Notes: generated by a model from the letters alone, not told the origin. Shown: positions 1 to 9,185, numbered from the stretch's first letter. The stretch: DNA of 37,348 nt from an uncultured Bacteroidales bacterium (GCA_937892255.1 CALAUL010000074.1:1-37348), one strand, 5' to 3'. Numbers and translations are program-made.

Positions 1-1815
1 ATAATGAGCTTTGTCGCTTTATTGATAGCGATAAGGCTTTTTTACGTTCAGATACTTGACGATAAGTACAAACTATCGGCAGAGAGCAACTCTCGACGCA
101 AGGAAATACAATATCCTTCAAGAGGTCTTATTTATGACAGAAACGGAAAATTGCTTGTCTCGAATCAGGCAGTATACGATATAATGATTGTACCGCGTGA
201 AGTCCATGAGTTTGACAGTCTTGACTTCTGCAATACCGTCGGAATAAGCATGGAGACGTTACGAGACCTTTTCGACAAGGTGAAGACCAACTTACGCTAC
301 AGACGTATCTCAGCACATAAGCCTTCGTTATTCATCAAGCAGTTGTCAGGAGAAAGATACGCAGCTTTGCAGGAGAAATTGTATAAGTTGGGCGGATTCT
401 ACGGACAACGACGTACACTGCGCAAATACGAATATCCTGCAGCAGCACATATTCTCGGATATGTAGGTGAGGTAAATGAGAATATAATAAAAAGCAAACC
501 TTACTACGAACAAGGCGACTATATCGGCATCAGTGGCATCGAAAGCAGTTTTGAAGAACGACTGCGAGGTAAGAAGGGCGTCAACTATGTAATGGTAGAT
601 GTTCTGGGTCGAAGCAAAGGCGCATTTCAAGATGGAAAATACGACACCATAGCGGTATCAGGACATAACCTTACACTCTCCATAGATATTGATTTGCAGA
701 TGTATGGAGAGAAACTTATGCAAGGCAAAACGGGCAGTATAGTGGCAATAAGACCATCTACCGGAGAGATACTTTGTATGGTGTCGGCTCCGGGATATGA
801 CCCATCGTTGCTCATAGGACGTAGCAGAACGGAGAATTTCCCAAAGTTATCATCAGACCCATCAAAACCATTGTTTAACAGAGCTATACAAGCATGGTAC
901 CCTCCGGGTTCGACTTTCAAAACCGTCAACGCTTTGATAGGATTGCAAGAAGGAATAATAACAGAGAAGACATCATATCCGTGTAGAATGGGTTATACTG
1001 TAGGACGTTTTCATTTGGGGTGTCACTCGCATTCTTCTCCACTTAGCCTGCGACAGTCGTTGCAACATTCGTGTAATGCATATTACTGCTATGAATTCAG
1101 AGCTCTGTTAGATGCTCCTAAGTATGGCAGTGTAAATACAGCTCTCGACGTGTGGAAAGACTACCTTGTCAAGTTCGGTCTGGGTTACAAATTAGGGATA
1201 GACATAGCCAATGAGAATAGAGGCTTTGTACCGAATGCCAACTACTACGATAAGGGCAAAGGCAAAGGCTGGACATCGTTGGGCGTCGTGTCGTTGTCTA
1301 TCGGACAGGGAGAGTTGCTTCTGACGCCTATACAGCTTGCCAATGTAGCAGCGACGATAGGAAACAAAGGCTGGTTTTATACACCGCATGTGGTGCATAA
1401 CATAGAGTCGGAAGAGATAGACGAATTGTACAGGACAAAGCGATATACGGGAATTGACAGTTCGTACTTCTCTATAGTACAAGATGGCATGGAAATGGCA
1501 GTATGGGGAACAGACGGAAGTACGGCGCGAGGTGCACAGATAGCAGACATCAGAGTGTGTGGCAAGACAGGAACAGCTCAAAATCCACATGGAAAAGATC
1601 ACTCTATATTCATGGCATTTGCACCAAAGGAGAATCCGGAAATAGCCATATCGGTATATGTCGAGAATGCCGGATTCGGAGGCACATGGGCAGCCCCAAT
1701 AGCAAGTTTGATGATAGAGAAGTTCATCAAAGGCGAGATTTCAGATACTCCGCAACGTAAGTGGACAGAGAAACGAATCTTAGAAGCACAGTTTAACAAT
1801 GAGAAGCAACAGTAA
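1..1815 (+). CDS. mrdA: Penicillin-binding protein 2 (elongasome transpeptidase), 5' end missing
   Basis: This is the class B penicillin-binding protein that cross-links peptidoglycan during cell elongation, working with RodA encoded next to it. Numbering from the ATG at 4, the three transpeptidase motifs are all present: S-T-F-K with nucleophile Ser303 and Lys306, S-C-N at 356-358, and K-T-G at 521-523. The N-terminal dimerisation region carries the family-typical stretch R-G-L-I-Y-D-R-N-G-K. The frame is open from base 1, and the ATG at 4 would begin directly in the membrane anchor without the usual short basic cytoplasmic tail. The true start is therefore probably a few codons upstream of the window. 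The 3' end overlaps rodA by 17 bp, indicating translational coupling. The mreC/mreD genes that often precede this pair would lie outside the window (inference). Confidence 0.95.
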   Translation: MMSFVALLIAIRLFYVQILDDKYKLSAESNSRRKEIQYPSRGLIYDRNGKLLVSNQAVYDIMIVPREVHEFDSLDFCNTVGISMETLRDLFDKVKTNLRYRRISAHKPSLFIKQLSGERYAALQEKLYKLGGFYGQRRTLRKYEYPAAAHILGYVGEVNENIIKSKPYYEQGDYIGISGIESSFEERLRGKKGVNYVMVDVLGRSKGAFQDGKYDTIAVSGHNLTLSIDIDLQMYGEKLMQGKTGSIVAIRPSTGEILCMVSAPGYDPSLLIGRSRTENFPKLSSDPSKPLFNRAIQAWYPPGSTFKTVNALIGLQEGIITEKTSYPCRMGYTVGRFHLGCHSHSSPLSLRQSLQHSCNAYYCYEFRALLDAPKYGSVNTALDVWKDYLVKFGLGYKLGIDIANENRGFVPNANYYDKGKGKGWTSLGVVSLSIGQGELLLTPIQLANVAATIGNKGWFYTPHVVHNIESEEIDELYRTKRYTGIDSSYFSIVQDGMEMAVWGTDGSTARGAQIADIRVCGKTGTAQNPHGKDHSIFMAFAPKENPEIAISVYVENAGFGGTWAAPIASLMIEKFIKGEISDTPQRKWTEKRILEAQFNNEKQQ

Positions 1816-3238
1816 CACATATAGCAAAGGAGTTGATTGGTTGACAGTCATATTATATGCTCTGTTGGTAGGCTTTGGCTGGCTTAATCTGTATGCCGCC
1901 AATTTCAATCCGGAGACAAAAGTATTCTTCTCGGTAGATGCCGAATACTTTAAACAGCTTGTGTGGATTGGCATATCGGTGCTGTGTATCTGCATTATAA
2001 TGATGGTTGACTCGAAACTATTTGTCGAGATAAGCTTTGTCGTCTTCGGAGTCTCCGTATTGCTGTTGATGGTAACACTGCTGATAGGCAAAGAGGTCAA
2101 TGGTGCCAAAGCGTGGATAGGAATTGGGGCGATGTCATTTCAACCTGTGGAATTTACTAAGATAGGTACTGCGTTGGTTTTAGCGCGTATCATGAGTCGG
2201 TATGGCTTCACGTTTGATACAAAAGCGTATTTTAAGATATTCGGACTATTGCTCGTTCCAATAGCGTTGGTGTTGTTACAAAACGATACCGGAAGTGCGT
2301 TGATATTCTTCGTCTTTATGTTGGCCATGTATCGAGAAGGAATGTCGGGACATGTATTGATGTTGGGTGTGACATGCGGAGTGGCGGCTGTAGCTTCGTT
2401 GTTGGCAGGCAGTGACATAGTAATGTCGATATTGGCGGCTGTAGCAATAATGTTCATCATCTACATACTTAAGAGTTATCATGCTACAAAGAAAATAGGA
2501 ATAACTCTGCTATTATTTGTAGCAACAGGAGCAGTAGCGTGGTTGGCAATGTATTATGCAGGAATAAAAGGGCAGATACAGACCGAAGTAGCGATACTGG
2601 CAGGAACGGCGGTTATGTCGATATATCTTGTTATAAAAGCATTATATAACAGAATACGCAATATCTTGGGTGTATTGGGTTATCTGTGGGTAGGATTTGT
2701 GATTTCATTCGCAACGGGTTACATCTTTGAGAATGTACTTATAGAGCACCAACGGACACGTATCAACGTCTTGTTCGGAATAGAAGAGGACCCGTTGGGC
2801 GCAGGATATAATGTAAACCAGAGTCTCATAGCCATTGGCTCGGGAGGCGTCATAGGAAAAGGTTTCTTGGAAGGAACACAGACAAAACTCAATTTTGTGC
2901 CAAAGCAAACGACGGACTTCATCTTTTGCACGGTAGGAGAGGAATGGGGATTTGTCGGCTCGGTAGGATTGGTGGCAGTATATTTGATATTCTTTATACG
3001 CCTGATATTGTTGGCCGAAAAGCAACATTCGATATTCTCCCGTGTGTATGGATATTGTATCGTCGGGATATTCTTTTTCCATTTCATGGTCAACATTTGC
3101 ATGACGATAGGACTTATGCCGGTGATAGGAATACCATTGCCGTTCTTTAGTTATGGAGGTTCTTCGTTGTGGGGATTCTCTATAATGTTGTTTATCTTTC
3201 TAAAGTTAGACACAGAACGAGAATTGCTAATACGATAG
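1799..3238 (+). CDS. rodA: RodA, SEDS-family peptidoglycan glycosyltransferase
   Basis: This polytopic membrane protein of 479 aa belongs to the SEDS family (FtsW/RodA/SpoVE), which polymerises lipid II glycan strands. Many hydrophobic segments span its length. Near the C-terminus it has the family-typical block G-L-M-P-V-I-G-I-P-L-P-F-F-S-Y-G-G-S-S, and before it the conserved region around Q-T-D-F-I-F and the following acidic E-E-W-G-F. The ATG at 1799 lies inside the last codons of mrdA, a 17-bp overlap typical of the PBP2-RodA pair. It is called RodA rather than FtsW because of the PBP2 partner and the absence of division genes nearby. The next gene starts only 4 bp after its stop. Confidence 0.96.
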   Translation: MRSNSNTYSKGVDWLTVILYALLVGFGWLNLYAANFNPETKVFFSVDAEYFKQLVWIGISVLCICIIMMVDSKLFVEISFVVFGVSVLLLMVTLLIGKEVNGAKAWIGIGAMSFQPVEFTKIGTALVLARIMSRYGFTFDTKAYFKIFGLLLVPIALVLLQNDTGSALIFFVFMLAMYREGMSGHVLMLGVTCGVAAVASLLAGSDIVMSILAAVAIMFIIYILKSYHATKKIGITLLLFVATGAVAWLAMYYAGIKGQIQTEVAILAGTAVMSIYLVIKALYNRIRNILGVLGYLWVGFVISFATGYIFENVLIEHQRTRINVLFGIEEDPLGAGYNVNQSLIAIGSGGVIGKGFLEGTQTKLNFVPKQTTDFIFCTVGEEWGFVGSVGLVAVYLIFFIRLILLAEKQHSIFSRVYGYCIVGIFFFHFMVNICMTIGLMPVIGIPLPFFSYGGSSLWGFSIMLFIFLKLDTERELLIR

Positions 3239-3242
3239 AGAT

Positions 3243-3590
3243 ATGAATATCGAAAGAGTAAGAGAGATATGTTTGCAACATCGCTGTGTAGAGGAATGCA
3301 CTCCGTTTGGCGACGATAATTTGGTGTTTAAAGTCGGCGGAAAGATGTTCGCATTGATGTCGTTGGATACCGATCATCGGCTCAATTTAAAGTGCAATCC
3401 CGAGCGAGCAATAGAGTTGAGAGAGCAATATCCAGATGCAATAACACCCGGATACCACATGAACAAGAAACATTGGAATACTCTTTACGTGGATATACTT
3501 CAGGAGAATTTAGTCGCCGAACTCATATCACACGCCTACGAGTTAGTTTATAATTCATTGTCCAAAAAGATAAAAGAGGTATTATTATGA
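3243..3590 (+). CDS. MmcQ/YjbR-family protein
   Basis: This 115-aa soluble protein resembles the MmcQ/YjbR family (double-wing fold, often described as putative DNA-binding). Visible family features are the N-terminal E-E-x-x-P-F-G-D block (residues about 17-24), the strand pair V-F-K-V-G-G-K-M-F-A-L, and the C-terminal region with P-G-Y-H-M-N-K-K-H-W-N-T. No catalytic function is established for the family. It starts 4 bp after rodA and its stop codon overlaps the start of the next gene in an ATGA arrangement, so it is very likely translated from the same mRNA. Its link to cell-wall genes is positional only. Confidence 0.85.
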   Translation: MNIERVREICLQHRCVEECTPFGDDNLVFKVGGKMFALMSLDTDHRLNLKCNPERAIELREQYPDAITPGYHMNKKHWNTLYVDILQENLVAELISHAYELVYNSLSKKIKEVLL

Positions 3591-4189
3591 AAAAGTATGT
3601 GTCGTATTTCTTGCAAGGATTGCTGTATTTGGTTCCTTTGGTAGTCACGGTGTACGTCTTGGTATGGACAGTCAGTTTTGCTGATGGTCTGGTGCACGAC
3701 ATATTGGAGAAATTGGGAATAGACAACTATTTCTACATACCGGGAATAGGATTGTTGTTTGTCATAGTGATAATCTCTGCGGTGGGATACGTCGGTCCGA
3801 CGTTGATAAAGACTCCGACAGCACAATTGTTGCATAAATTGATAAACTCGGCACCGTTTGTAAGAGTCATATATTCGTCGTTGAAGGATTTGATGTCGGC
3901 TGTAGTGGGGAAAAACAGAAAGTTCGGAATGCCGGTGTTGGTGAACTTGGACGATAGCGGGACAATGCATCGCTTAGGTTTTGTCACACAAGAAGATCTT
4001 AGTGCTCTGGATATAGATGACACAATGATAGCCGTCATGTTGCCCAACTCGTATGGAATGCTTGGAGACTTGGTGATAGTGCCACGCAGCAAAGTGAGAC
4101 CCGTCAAAGCTCATTCCGCAGACGTAATGAAATTTATAGTATCCGGTGGCGTAACGCAATTAGGCGAAGAAGAGGAGATAAAGGAATAA
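3587..4189 (+). CDS. DUF502 family membrane protein
   Basis: This 200-aa protein has two predicted membrane segments, at about residues 5-29 and 45-68, and a soluble C-terminal half. That matches the DUF502 family found widely in bacteria and plants. The conserved family core is visible in the first helix (G-L-L-Y-L-V-P-L-V-V-T-V), in the block I-Y-S-S-L-K-D-L after the second helix, and in the V-M-L-P-N and G-D-L-V-I-V-P segments of the soluble domain. The biochemical role is unknown. The start codon overlaps the stop of the preceding yjbR-like gene by 4 bp, and tcdA begins 2 bp after its stop. A role in the envelope is an inference from membrane topology and from the PBP2/RodA neighbours. 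Confidence 0.88.
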   Translation: MKKYVSYFLQGLLYLVPLVVTVYVLVWTVSFADGLVHDILEKLGIDNYFYIPGIGLLFVIVIISAVGYVGPTLIKTPTAQLLHKLINSAPFVRVIYSSLKDLMSAVVGKNRKFGMPVLVNLDDSGTMHRLGFVTQEDLSALDIDDTMIAVMLPNSYGMLGDLVIVPRSKVRPVKAHSADVMKFIVSGGVTQLGEEEEIKE

Positions 4190-4190
4190 T

Positions 4191-4904
4191 ATGTTTACGC
4201 GCACACAACTTATATTGGGACACGAAGGAATGCAGCGTTTGCGCAACATACGAGTCATCATCTTCGGAATAGGAGGTGTGGGCAGTTGGTGCGCAGAGAG
4301 CTTAGTGCGAACGGGTGTCGAGAACGTGACATTAGTTGATTCGGACGTAATATGCGCTTCAAATATCAATCGTCAGCTACACGCCACGAGAGAGACAGTA
4401 GGCCGAGTCAAAGTCGACGTGATGAAAGAGCGACTTCTCTCGATAAACAGCAATGCAAAAATCGAAGTTATACATAAGTTCTATGACATTCAAACAGCTG
4501 AAGAATTTCCTCTCGAACAATATGATGTGATAATAGACGCCATAGACAGCACAGATAGCAAAATATTGCTTATGGAACGAGCCTCGAGCCTTGCCGACAA
4601 AGGAGTCCTTTTTCTCTCAGCCATGGGTGCGGCATTGAAGATTGACGCATCACGGATAAAGGTGGCTGACTTTTGGGAAGTACACGGCTGTCCGTTGGCT
4701 TCTCGTCTGCGCAAACAGATACGTCGCACGTGTCGCACAGTAGGACATTTCCCCTGCGTATATAGTGATGAGGTTTTGGAAAACAAGCGTGACGGGTTGG
4801 ACTTGTCCGGCGAAAAACGGGTCAATGGCTCTCTGGTTCACATCACGGCCATATACGGAATGATATTGACGGGTGAGGTATTGAAGAGAATAAACCTTAG
4901 ATGA
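4191..4904 (+). CDS. tcdA: tRNA threonylcarbamoyladenosine dehydratase (TcdA), ThiF/E1-like
   Basis: This is an E1-like ATP-dependent enzyme of 237 aa that cyclises t6A37 to ct6A in tRNAs reading ANN codons. The nucleotide-binding loop G-I-G-G-V-G-S-W sits near residues 26-33. It is followed by the L-V-D-S-D strand and N-I-N-R-Q motif, then the catalytic region G-A-A-L-K-I-D. The C-terminal half has the TcdA-typical segment C-P-L-A-S-R-L-R-K. It is somewhat shorter than E. coli TcdA (268 aa). It is the last gene of the mrdA-rodA run, starting 2 bp after DUF502. Its 3' end overlaps by 8 bp the convergent SpoIIE-phosphatase gene, leaving no room for a terminator between them. ThiF or MoeB are less likely because the thiamine and molybdopterin neighbours are absent. 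Confidence 0.92.
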   Translation: MFTRTQLILGHEGMQRLRNIRVIIFGIGGVGSWCAESLVRTGVENVTLVDSDVICASNINRQLHATRETVGRVKVDVMKERLLSINSNAKIEVIHKFYDIQTAEEFPLEQYDVIIDAIDSTDSKILLMERASSLADKGVLFLSAMGAALKIDASRIKVADFWEVHGCPLASRLRKQIRRTCRTVGHFPCVYSDEVLENKRDGLDLSGEKRVNGSLVHITAIYGMILTGEVLKRINLR

Positions 4905-7155
4905 TATGAATACCGAGGACTGTAATGTCATCTGTCTGTTGTGCAGCTGGTAGCCTGATATCATTAGAGACTTTCCAGTCGTGAAGGAGAGTGTCAAGGA
5001 AAATCTTTTGAACATTCATAGGCAAAGAGTGGTTCTTCTCGAGGAACTGACGTAGCCGTTTGGCTGTAAACTTCTTCAATTCGCCATTTTCATAACCGTA
5101 TTGGTCGGTGATGCCATCGCTGAACAGATACAAGCGGTCGCCATGCTCAATCTTGATAACATGGTTGGAGAACGACTCCTTTTCTGCTATATAAATGCCA
5201 ATCGGCATGCGGTCTCCCCTATATTCGAGAAGAGTTTTGTTGCGGACTATCCATAGAGGCCTGAAAGCTCCGGCATATTGAATCGTCATGTTGTTCATGT
5301 CGAAAATGAGCAAAGCAATATCTATACTATCTTGGTTCGAACCTTCCATCTTCGTTTGGTGAAGAGCTTGTTTGAGATTGTCTCTCATGGCATTAAGAAT
5401 GCTTGCCGCCGTCATATTCTCAGTGTCGTTAATAGAGAAAACGTTGTTGAGGATAGAAATGCCGAGCATCGACATGAAAGCTCCGGGGATACCATGACCT
5501 GTACCATCGGCAACGGCAAGTAGCTTGTATCGACCTCTTTGAACAGCCCAATAGAAGTCTCCCGACACGATGTTAAGCGGTTTGAAATAGACGAAGCTCT
5601 CTCCGAAAATCTTGGATATGAGATTCTCAGAGGGAATGGTTGCTTTCTGTATATTGAGGGCGTATTCGATTGACTCATTTGTTTGCTTTTGAGCAAAGGT
5701 CAATTCGAAGTGTTGACGCTCCATGATGATTTTCTGGTGTGTGAGAAACTCGTTTTGAGCCTGAATCTCTTCTTTTTGTGCTTCGAGAGTTTGATTTGTA
5801 GTGTTCAATATGTGGTTTATCTGTTTTCTCTTTTTGAGGTTTTGCCAAATGATTAGTAATATCGCAGCAAGGACAATGATTATCAGACTGAAGAGGTAAA
5901 TAAACAAACGGTTTATTTTTTGTTCGGCTTTGTGTATTTGTTGGTATCTTTTTAACTTATGGTTGTAGTCCAGTTGAGCGAGGTTGTCAGCCGATTTGAC
6001 ATTGTATTCGTCATTGCTGCTGTCGTACATCAGGGAATTATATTCCTTTAGGTATTTCAATGCTTTTTTATAGTCACCTTGCGACTCGTATAGAATAGAG
6101 TATGTGTACGCTATTTTTGTGTTGAAGGCTAAGTTGTCGTCGTCAGGGTTAATCAAGATGTTCTCCAACGAGGAGAGAATATTCAGAGCGCGAGAGAAGT
6201 CCTTTTTCAGTCCGTAAAGTGCGGCTCTGTTTATTTCGATATCGATAGAGTCGTTGAAATGTCCGTAGTCAGAGCACAACATCGAGGCACTGTCGATGCA
6301 GTTGGACATATCGTACAAATCCTTTTCGGTGATGTCTGAATTGTTGTAGCATTTGATTCCGATAAGTTCGGACAAAGATGTATATGTGTACATCAGAGAG
6401 GTGTATAATCTGCTCGAACCAATGGTATTGATGGTTTGTCTGTAATAGTTGTATGCGTTGTTGTAAGCCGAGTCGGCATTTAGTGTTTCGTAAAGTTTGT
6501 GATAATAAAGGCCGATGTAGTAATAGTCGTCTGCCAAGTTAGAGACATTTCCTATTGTCTTATCTATTAGTATAGCTTTGGAAAAATACCTTTTTGCATC
6601 GAATAGCATATTGGTTTCAATGCTTGCATGTCCCATCAGACGATAAGTGTCGGATATCATCACCGAGTCGTTTATGCTTATGTAGTGATTCAGAGCTTTG
6701 AGGTAATAACTATTAGCATCGAAGTATTGTTCGAGGGACGTAAGGTTGTTTGCCAAGAGGGTGTATGCGCTGGCTAAGTCATCGTTTTTGTCTAAGGTCT
6801 CGTATACCTCTATTGCATCGTAGAGCAGAGATACAGCTACGTCGTATTGTTGTTTGAAGTAATAAGCCCATGCTGTATAACGAAGGGCATTTGCGTATTT
6901 GTCTGTCAGGTCAAGTTTCTTGGCCAGTTGCAATTCCAATTGGGCATATTTGATTGTAGAGTCGGCATCGGTATGAAGTTTTGATATAGAGTCAAGAGCT
7001 TCTATTTGTATCTTTTCGTCTAAGCTGGTGAAGTAGAGAGATGATAGGTTGTCAAGCAATATTCTGGTGCTATCGTTCTGAGCATGTATATTGCGAGGAA
7101 ATACGTGTATGATAAGGCATAGGCCTACAATCAGTGTATATCTGTATAGGTTCAT
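4897..7155 (-). CDS. TPR-repeat sensor protein with C-terminal SpoIIE-type PP2C phosphatase
   Basis: This 752-aa protein has a signal peptide (residues about 1-25), a long array of TPR-like helical repeats in the periplasm (about 30-400), one membrane helix (about 415-437) and a cytoplasmic coiled coil rich in Gln and Glu (about 440-490). It ends in a SpoIIE/RsbU-type serine phosphatase domain (about 505-752). The phosphatase metal-binding motifs are recognisable as V-S-G-D-F-Y-W and V-A-D-G-T-G-H-G-I-P-G-A. In this family the enzyme usually dephosphorylates an anti-sigma-factor antagonist in a partner-switching cascade, or acts in two-component-like output. No such partner is visible nearby. 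It is divergent from the S66 peptidase gene and convergent with tcdA. The substrate and signal are unknown. Confidence 0.9.
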   Translation of the reverse strand: MNLYRYTLIVGLCLIIHVFPRNIHAQNDSTRILLDNLSSLYFTSLDEKIQIEALDSISKLHTDADSTIKYAQLELQLAKKLDLTDKYANALRYTAWAYYFKQQYDVAVSLLYDAIEVYETLDKNDDLASAYTLLANNLTSLEQYFDANSYYLKALNHYISINDSVMISDTYRLMGHASIETNMLFDAKRYFSKAILIDKTIGNVSNLADDYYYIGLYYHKLYETLNADSAYNNAYNYYRQTINTIGSSRLYTSLMYTYTSLSELIGIKCYNNSDITEKDLYDMSNCIDSASMLCSDYGHFNDSIDIEINRAALYGLKKDFSRALNILSSLENILINPDDDNLAFNTKIAYTYSILYESQGDYKKALKYLKEYNSLMYDSSNDEYNVKSADNLAQLDYNHKLKRYQQIHKAEQKINRLFIYLFSLIIIVLAAILLIIWQNLKKRKQINHILNTTNQTLEAQKEEIQAQNEFLTHQKIIMERQHFELTFAQKQTNESIEYALNIQKATIPSENLISKIFGESFVYFKPLNIVSGDFYWAVQRGRYKLLAVADGTGHGIPGAFMSMLGISILNNVFSINDTENMTAASILNAMRDNLKQALHQTKMEGSNQDSIDIALLIFDMNNMTIQYAGAFRPLWIVRNKTLLEYRGDRMPIGIYIAEKESFSNHVIKIEHGDRLYLFSDGITDQYGYENGELKKFTAKRLRQFLEKNHSLPMNVQKIFLDTLLHDWKVSNDIRLPAAQQTDDITVLGIHII

Positions 7156-7180
7156 ATACTCTTACGTTGTCAGGTTAACA

Positions 7181-7212
7181 CTTGCGAATGTATAAAAAAT
7201 AAAGTATCCTTG
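7181..7212 (+). promoter_or_regulatory. Probable promoter of the S66 peptidase gene
   Basis: A -7-like box TATCCTTG at 7205-7212 differs by one base from the Bacteroidota consensus TAnnTTTG. A CTTG at 7181-7184 stands 20 bp upstream in the -33 position. The box lies 18 bp before the ATG at 7231. It also contains the in-frame TTG at 7210, which argues against that TTG being the start codon. The match is imperfect, so this is a moderate-confidence call. Confidence 0.5.
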
Positions 7213-7230
7213 CAAATAAATTGTATATTA

Positions 7231-8118
7231 ATGAGAAACATAGACAAAGGAAGTACGATTGCCGTTGTGGCACCATCTGGAACATTAGATAGTCAGATAC
7301 TTAAAAAGGCCGTCGATATCATTGCTGATGAAGGGTATAAGGTGGAGATTATGTCTCATGTGGAAGGCTTTAAGAGAGGTGTCTTCTCTGCGTCGGACGG
7401 AGATAGAGCTGCCGATTTGAGCGAAGCCATAGAGCGAGACGACATCGATGCCATCATCTGTGCACGTGGCGGATATGGTGCTATGCGTACACTTCAGAAG
7501 TTGCCACCGGAGACACTGCTGAGGTGCGACAAATGGTTGGTGGGATTCTCCGACATAACGGTTTTGCATTCGTACCTCTCAAAGCATGACATAGCTTCTA
7601 TTCACGGTCCGATGTTGAAACATATTGCCACGCACGGGTTTGGGCATAGTGATATTGAGAACCTCTTTGCTTTGATGCGAGGAGAAAGAGTTGAGATAGA
7701 GGTGCCGGAGCATGCCTTGTCGAGGGAAGGACAAGTACAAGGGACTATTGTAGGAGGCAATCTGTCAATAGTTTATTCGTTGCGAGGGACACCTGCTGAA
7801 GTGGATTACGAAGGCAAAATACTTTTCATAGAGGATTTGTGCGAGTACCGTTATCATATTGACCGAATGATGCAGAACTTGCGTTATTCGGGCGTCCTGA
7901 GCAAGTTGTCGGGACTTATAGTCGGGCAGTTTACTGATATGAAAGATGGAGCGACGCCCTTCGGGAAGAGTGAGTACGAGATAATAGCGGAGGCCGTTGA
8001 AGAGTATGATTATCCGGTACTTTTGGGCTATCCGGCAGGCCATGCCGACGATGTCAATCAGCCACTTGTCATGGGGCGCAGATGTACTATAAATGGCCGT
8101 AAGGTGATATTCGGTTAG
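7231..8118 (+). CDS. LD-carboxypeptidase, peptidase family S66 (LdcA/MccF-like)
   Basis: The 295-aa product belongs to the S66 family, whose members trim the terminal D-Ala from murein tetrapeptides (LdcA) or degrade microcin C7 (MccF). The family's Ser-Glu-His triad can be placed. The likely nucleophile is Ser107 in G-F-S-D. Glu201 lies in I-L-F-I-E-D-L, and His271 in Y-P-A-G-H. The block A-R-G-G-Y-G-A upstream is also conserved. I chose the ATG at 7231 rather than the TTG at 7210 because the protein then begins as family members do, and because the TTG sits in a promoter-like box. Murein recycling fits the surrounding wall genes, but LdcA and MccF activities cannot be told apart by eye. Its stop codon overlaps that of the convergent gene by 3 bp. 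Confidence 0.9.
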   Translation: MRNIDKGSTIAVVAPSGTLDSQILKKAVDIIADEGYKVEIMSHVEGFKRGVFSASDGDRAADLSEAIERDDIDAIICARGGYGAMRTLQKLPPETLLRCDKWLVGFSDITVLHSYLSKHDIASIHGPMLKHIATHGFGHSDIENLFALMRGERVEIEVPEHALSREGQVQGTIVGGNLSIVYSLRGTPAEVDYEGKILFIEDLCEYRYHIDRMMQNLRYSGVLSKLSGLIVGQFTDMKDGATPFGKSEYEIIAEAVEEYDYPVLLGYPAGHADDVNQPLVMGRRCTINGRKVIFG

Positions 8119-9185
8119 TGATTGCGATGGTAAAGGTCGTAACAGATGTCGGCGAAATGCCGGCATTTGTTTTTTAATCCCCGTTGGGAGAACGTTTGAC
8201 GTGTTATTTCGACAATGAGATGTTTGAATGTCTTGAGTCTTTGATGAATGCCACCCTTTGTAGACCCGCCAATCTTAGCAAGGAAAGAGGCGTCTATAGA
8301 AGTCGTAGGACTATTGTAATGCTCTTCTATGCGCAGTCTCTTCTCTTCGGGCAATAAGGAACAGATATGAAGCATAGCCCACAACATTGTTTGACGGTAG
8401 TGAGAATTCATCTCGAGAGCATCGTCGCACAGACAGCAGACATCACCATCATACGAAGTGAGGAGTTGTACAATGTCTACAATCCAATTAATCCTAATGC
8501 CCTTGTCGTGACGGTTTTTTATAAGGTGAGACAAGAGATGGTACAACATCATGGTCGCATCAAGAGTTTTAATCTTGTTGCAGCAGATATGTTGGAAAAT
8601 ATCGACATTGGGAGCACGCAGACTATCCTGACTGTAGAGGTTGAAATGAAGTTCGATAATCTGTCCGTCAAGAGTCATCGGATTGAGGTGAGTTCGCAGC
8701 GTCTCTGACAGAATATTTGTACGTCGCTCATGTTCTCGAATGACACCGCCGAGTTCGCTTCGGATAAGCCTATGCGCTTTGTAGATGTTGTCATGATGGA
8801 CCAGCACGTCGATATCTCCAATGGTGCGTTGAGACATATCACTGTATAGAGTGGCGGCAACGGCAAGACCTTTCAGAGCTATCAGTTCTATGCCGTGAGA
8901 TGCTAACATAGACTCAATCTTTTGGAATAAGGCAAGATTCCGTTGGTTGTTGACGAGAGAGCCCAAAGCATTGGGACGAAGCATAGCCGCTAAGGCAACA
9001 AGAGAACTATTCTCCTTGTAGAACTTGTTGATATTGCCGACACACCAACCGGAACAGCCGTTTTGACATATTGTCGTGCAAACAGCTTTCATTTCCGACT
9101 CCGTCAAAAAGATGGAAGCGAGGCCGTCCGTTTTGAACGGTTTGCACAAGTCGATGATGATATTGAGAGTGTCGTGTTGTTCCAT
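8115..9185 (-). CDS. NTP_transf_5-like nucleotidyltransferase family protein
   Basis: The protein looks like the uncharacterised nucleotidyltransferase family NTP_transf_5 (PF14907). The core is visible as I-A-L-K-G-L-A-V followed by S-Q-R-T-I-G-D-I-D-V-L-V, where the D-x-D pair would bind metal. A later H-F-N-L-Y segment would contain the third conserved region. Members occur singly or in polysaccharide and peptide-modification loci; substrates are unknown. The reading frame extends upstream to an ATG at 9293. That adds 36 residues of signal-like hydrophobic sequence and runs into the phased TTTAAA array, so I prefer the ATG at 9185 (356 aa); an ATG at 9239 is also possible. The gene stands alone and is convergent with the S66 peptidase gene. 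Confidence 0.7.
   Translation of the reverse strand: MEQHDTLNIIIDLCKPFKTDGLASIFLTESEMKAVCTTICQNGCSGWCVGNINKFYKENSSLVALAAMLRPNALGSLVNNQRNLALFQKIESMLASHGIELIALKGLAVAATLYSDMSQRTIGDIDVLVHHDNIYKAHRLIRSELGGVIREHERRTNILSETLRTHLNPMTLDGQIIELHFNLYSQDSLRAPNVDIFQHICCNKIKTLDATMMLYHLLSHLIKNRHDKGIRINWIVDIVQLLTSYDGDVCCLCDDALEMNSHYRQTMLWAMLHICSLLPEEKRLRIEEHYNSPTTSIDASFLAKIGGSTKGGIHQRLKTFKHLIVEITRQTFSQRGLKNKCRHFADICYDLYHRNH

Noticed and set aside
7210..7230. TTG start for the S66 peptidase gene
   Set aside because: The codon lies within a -7-like box and the added residues do not resemble family N-termini.
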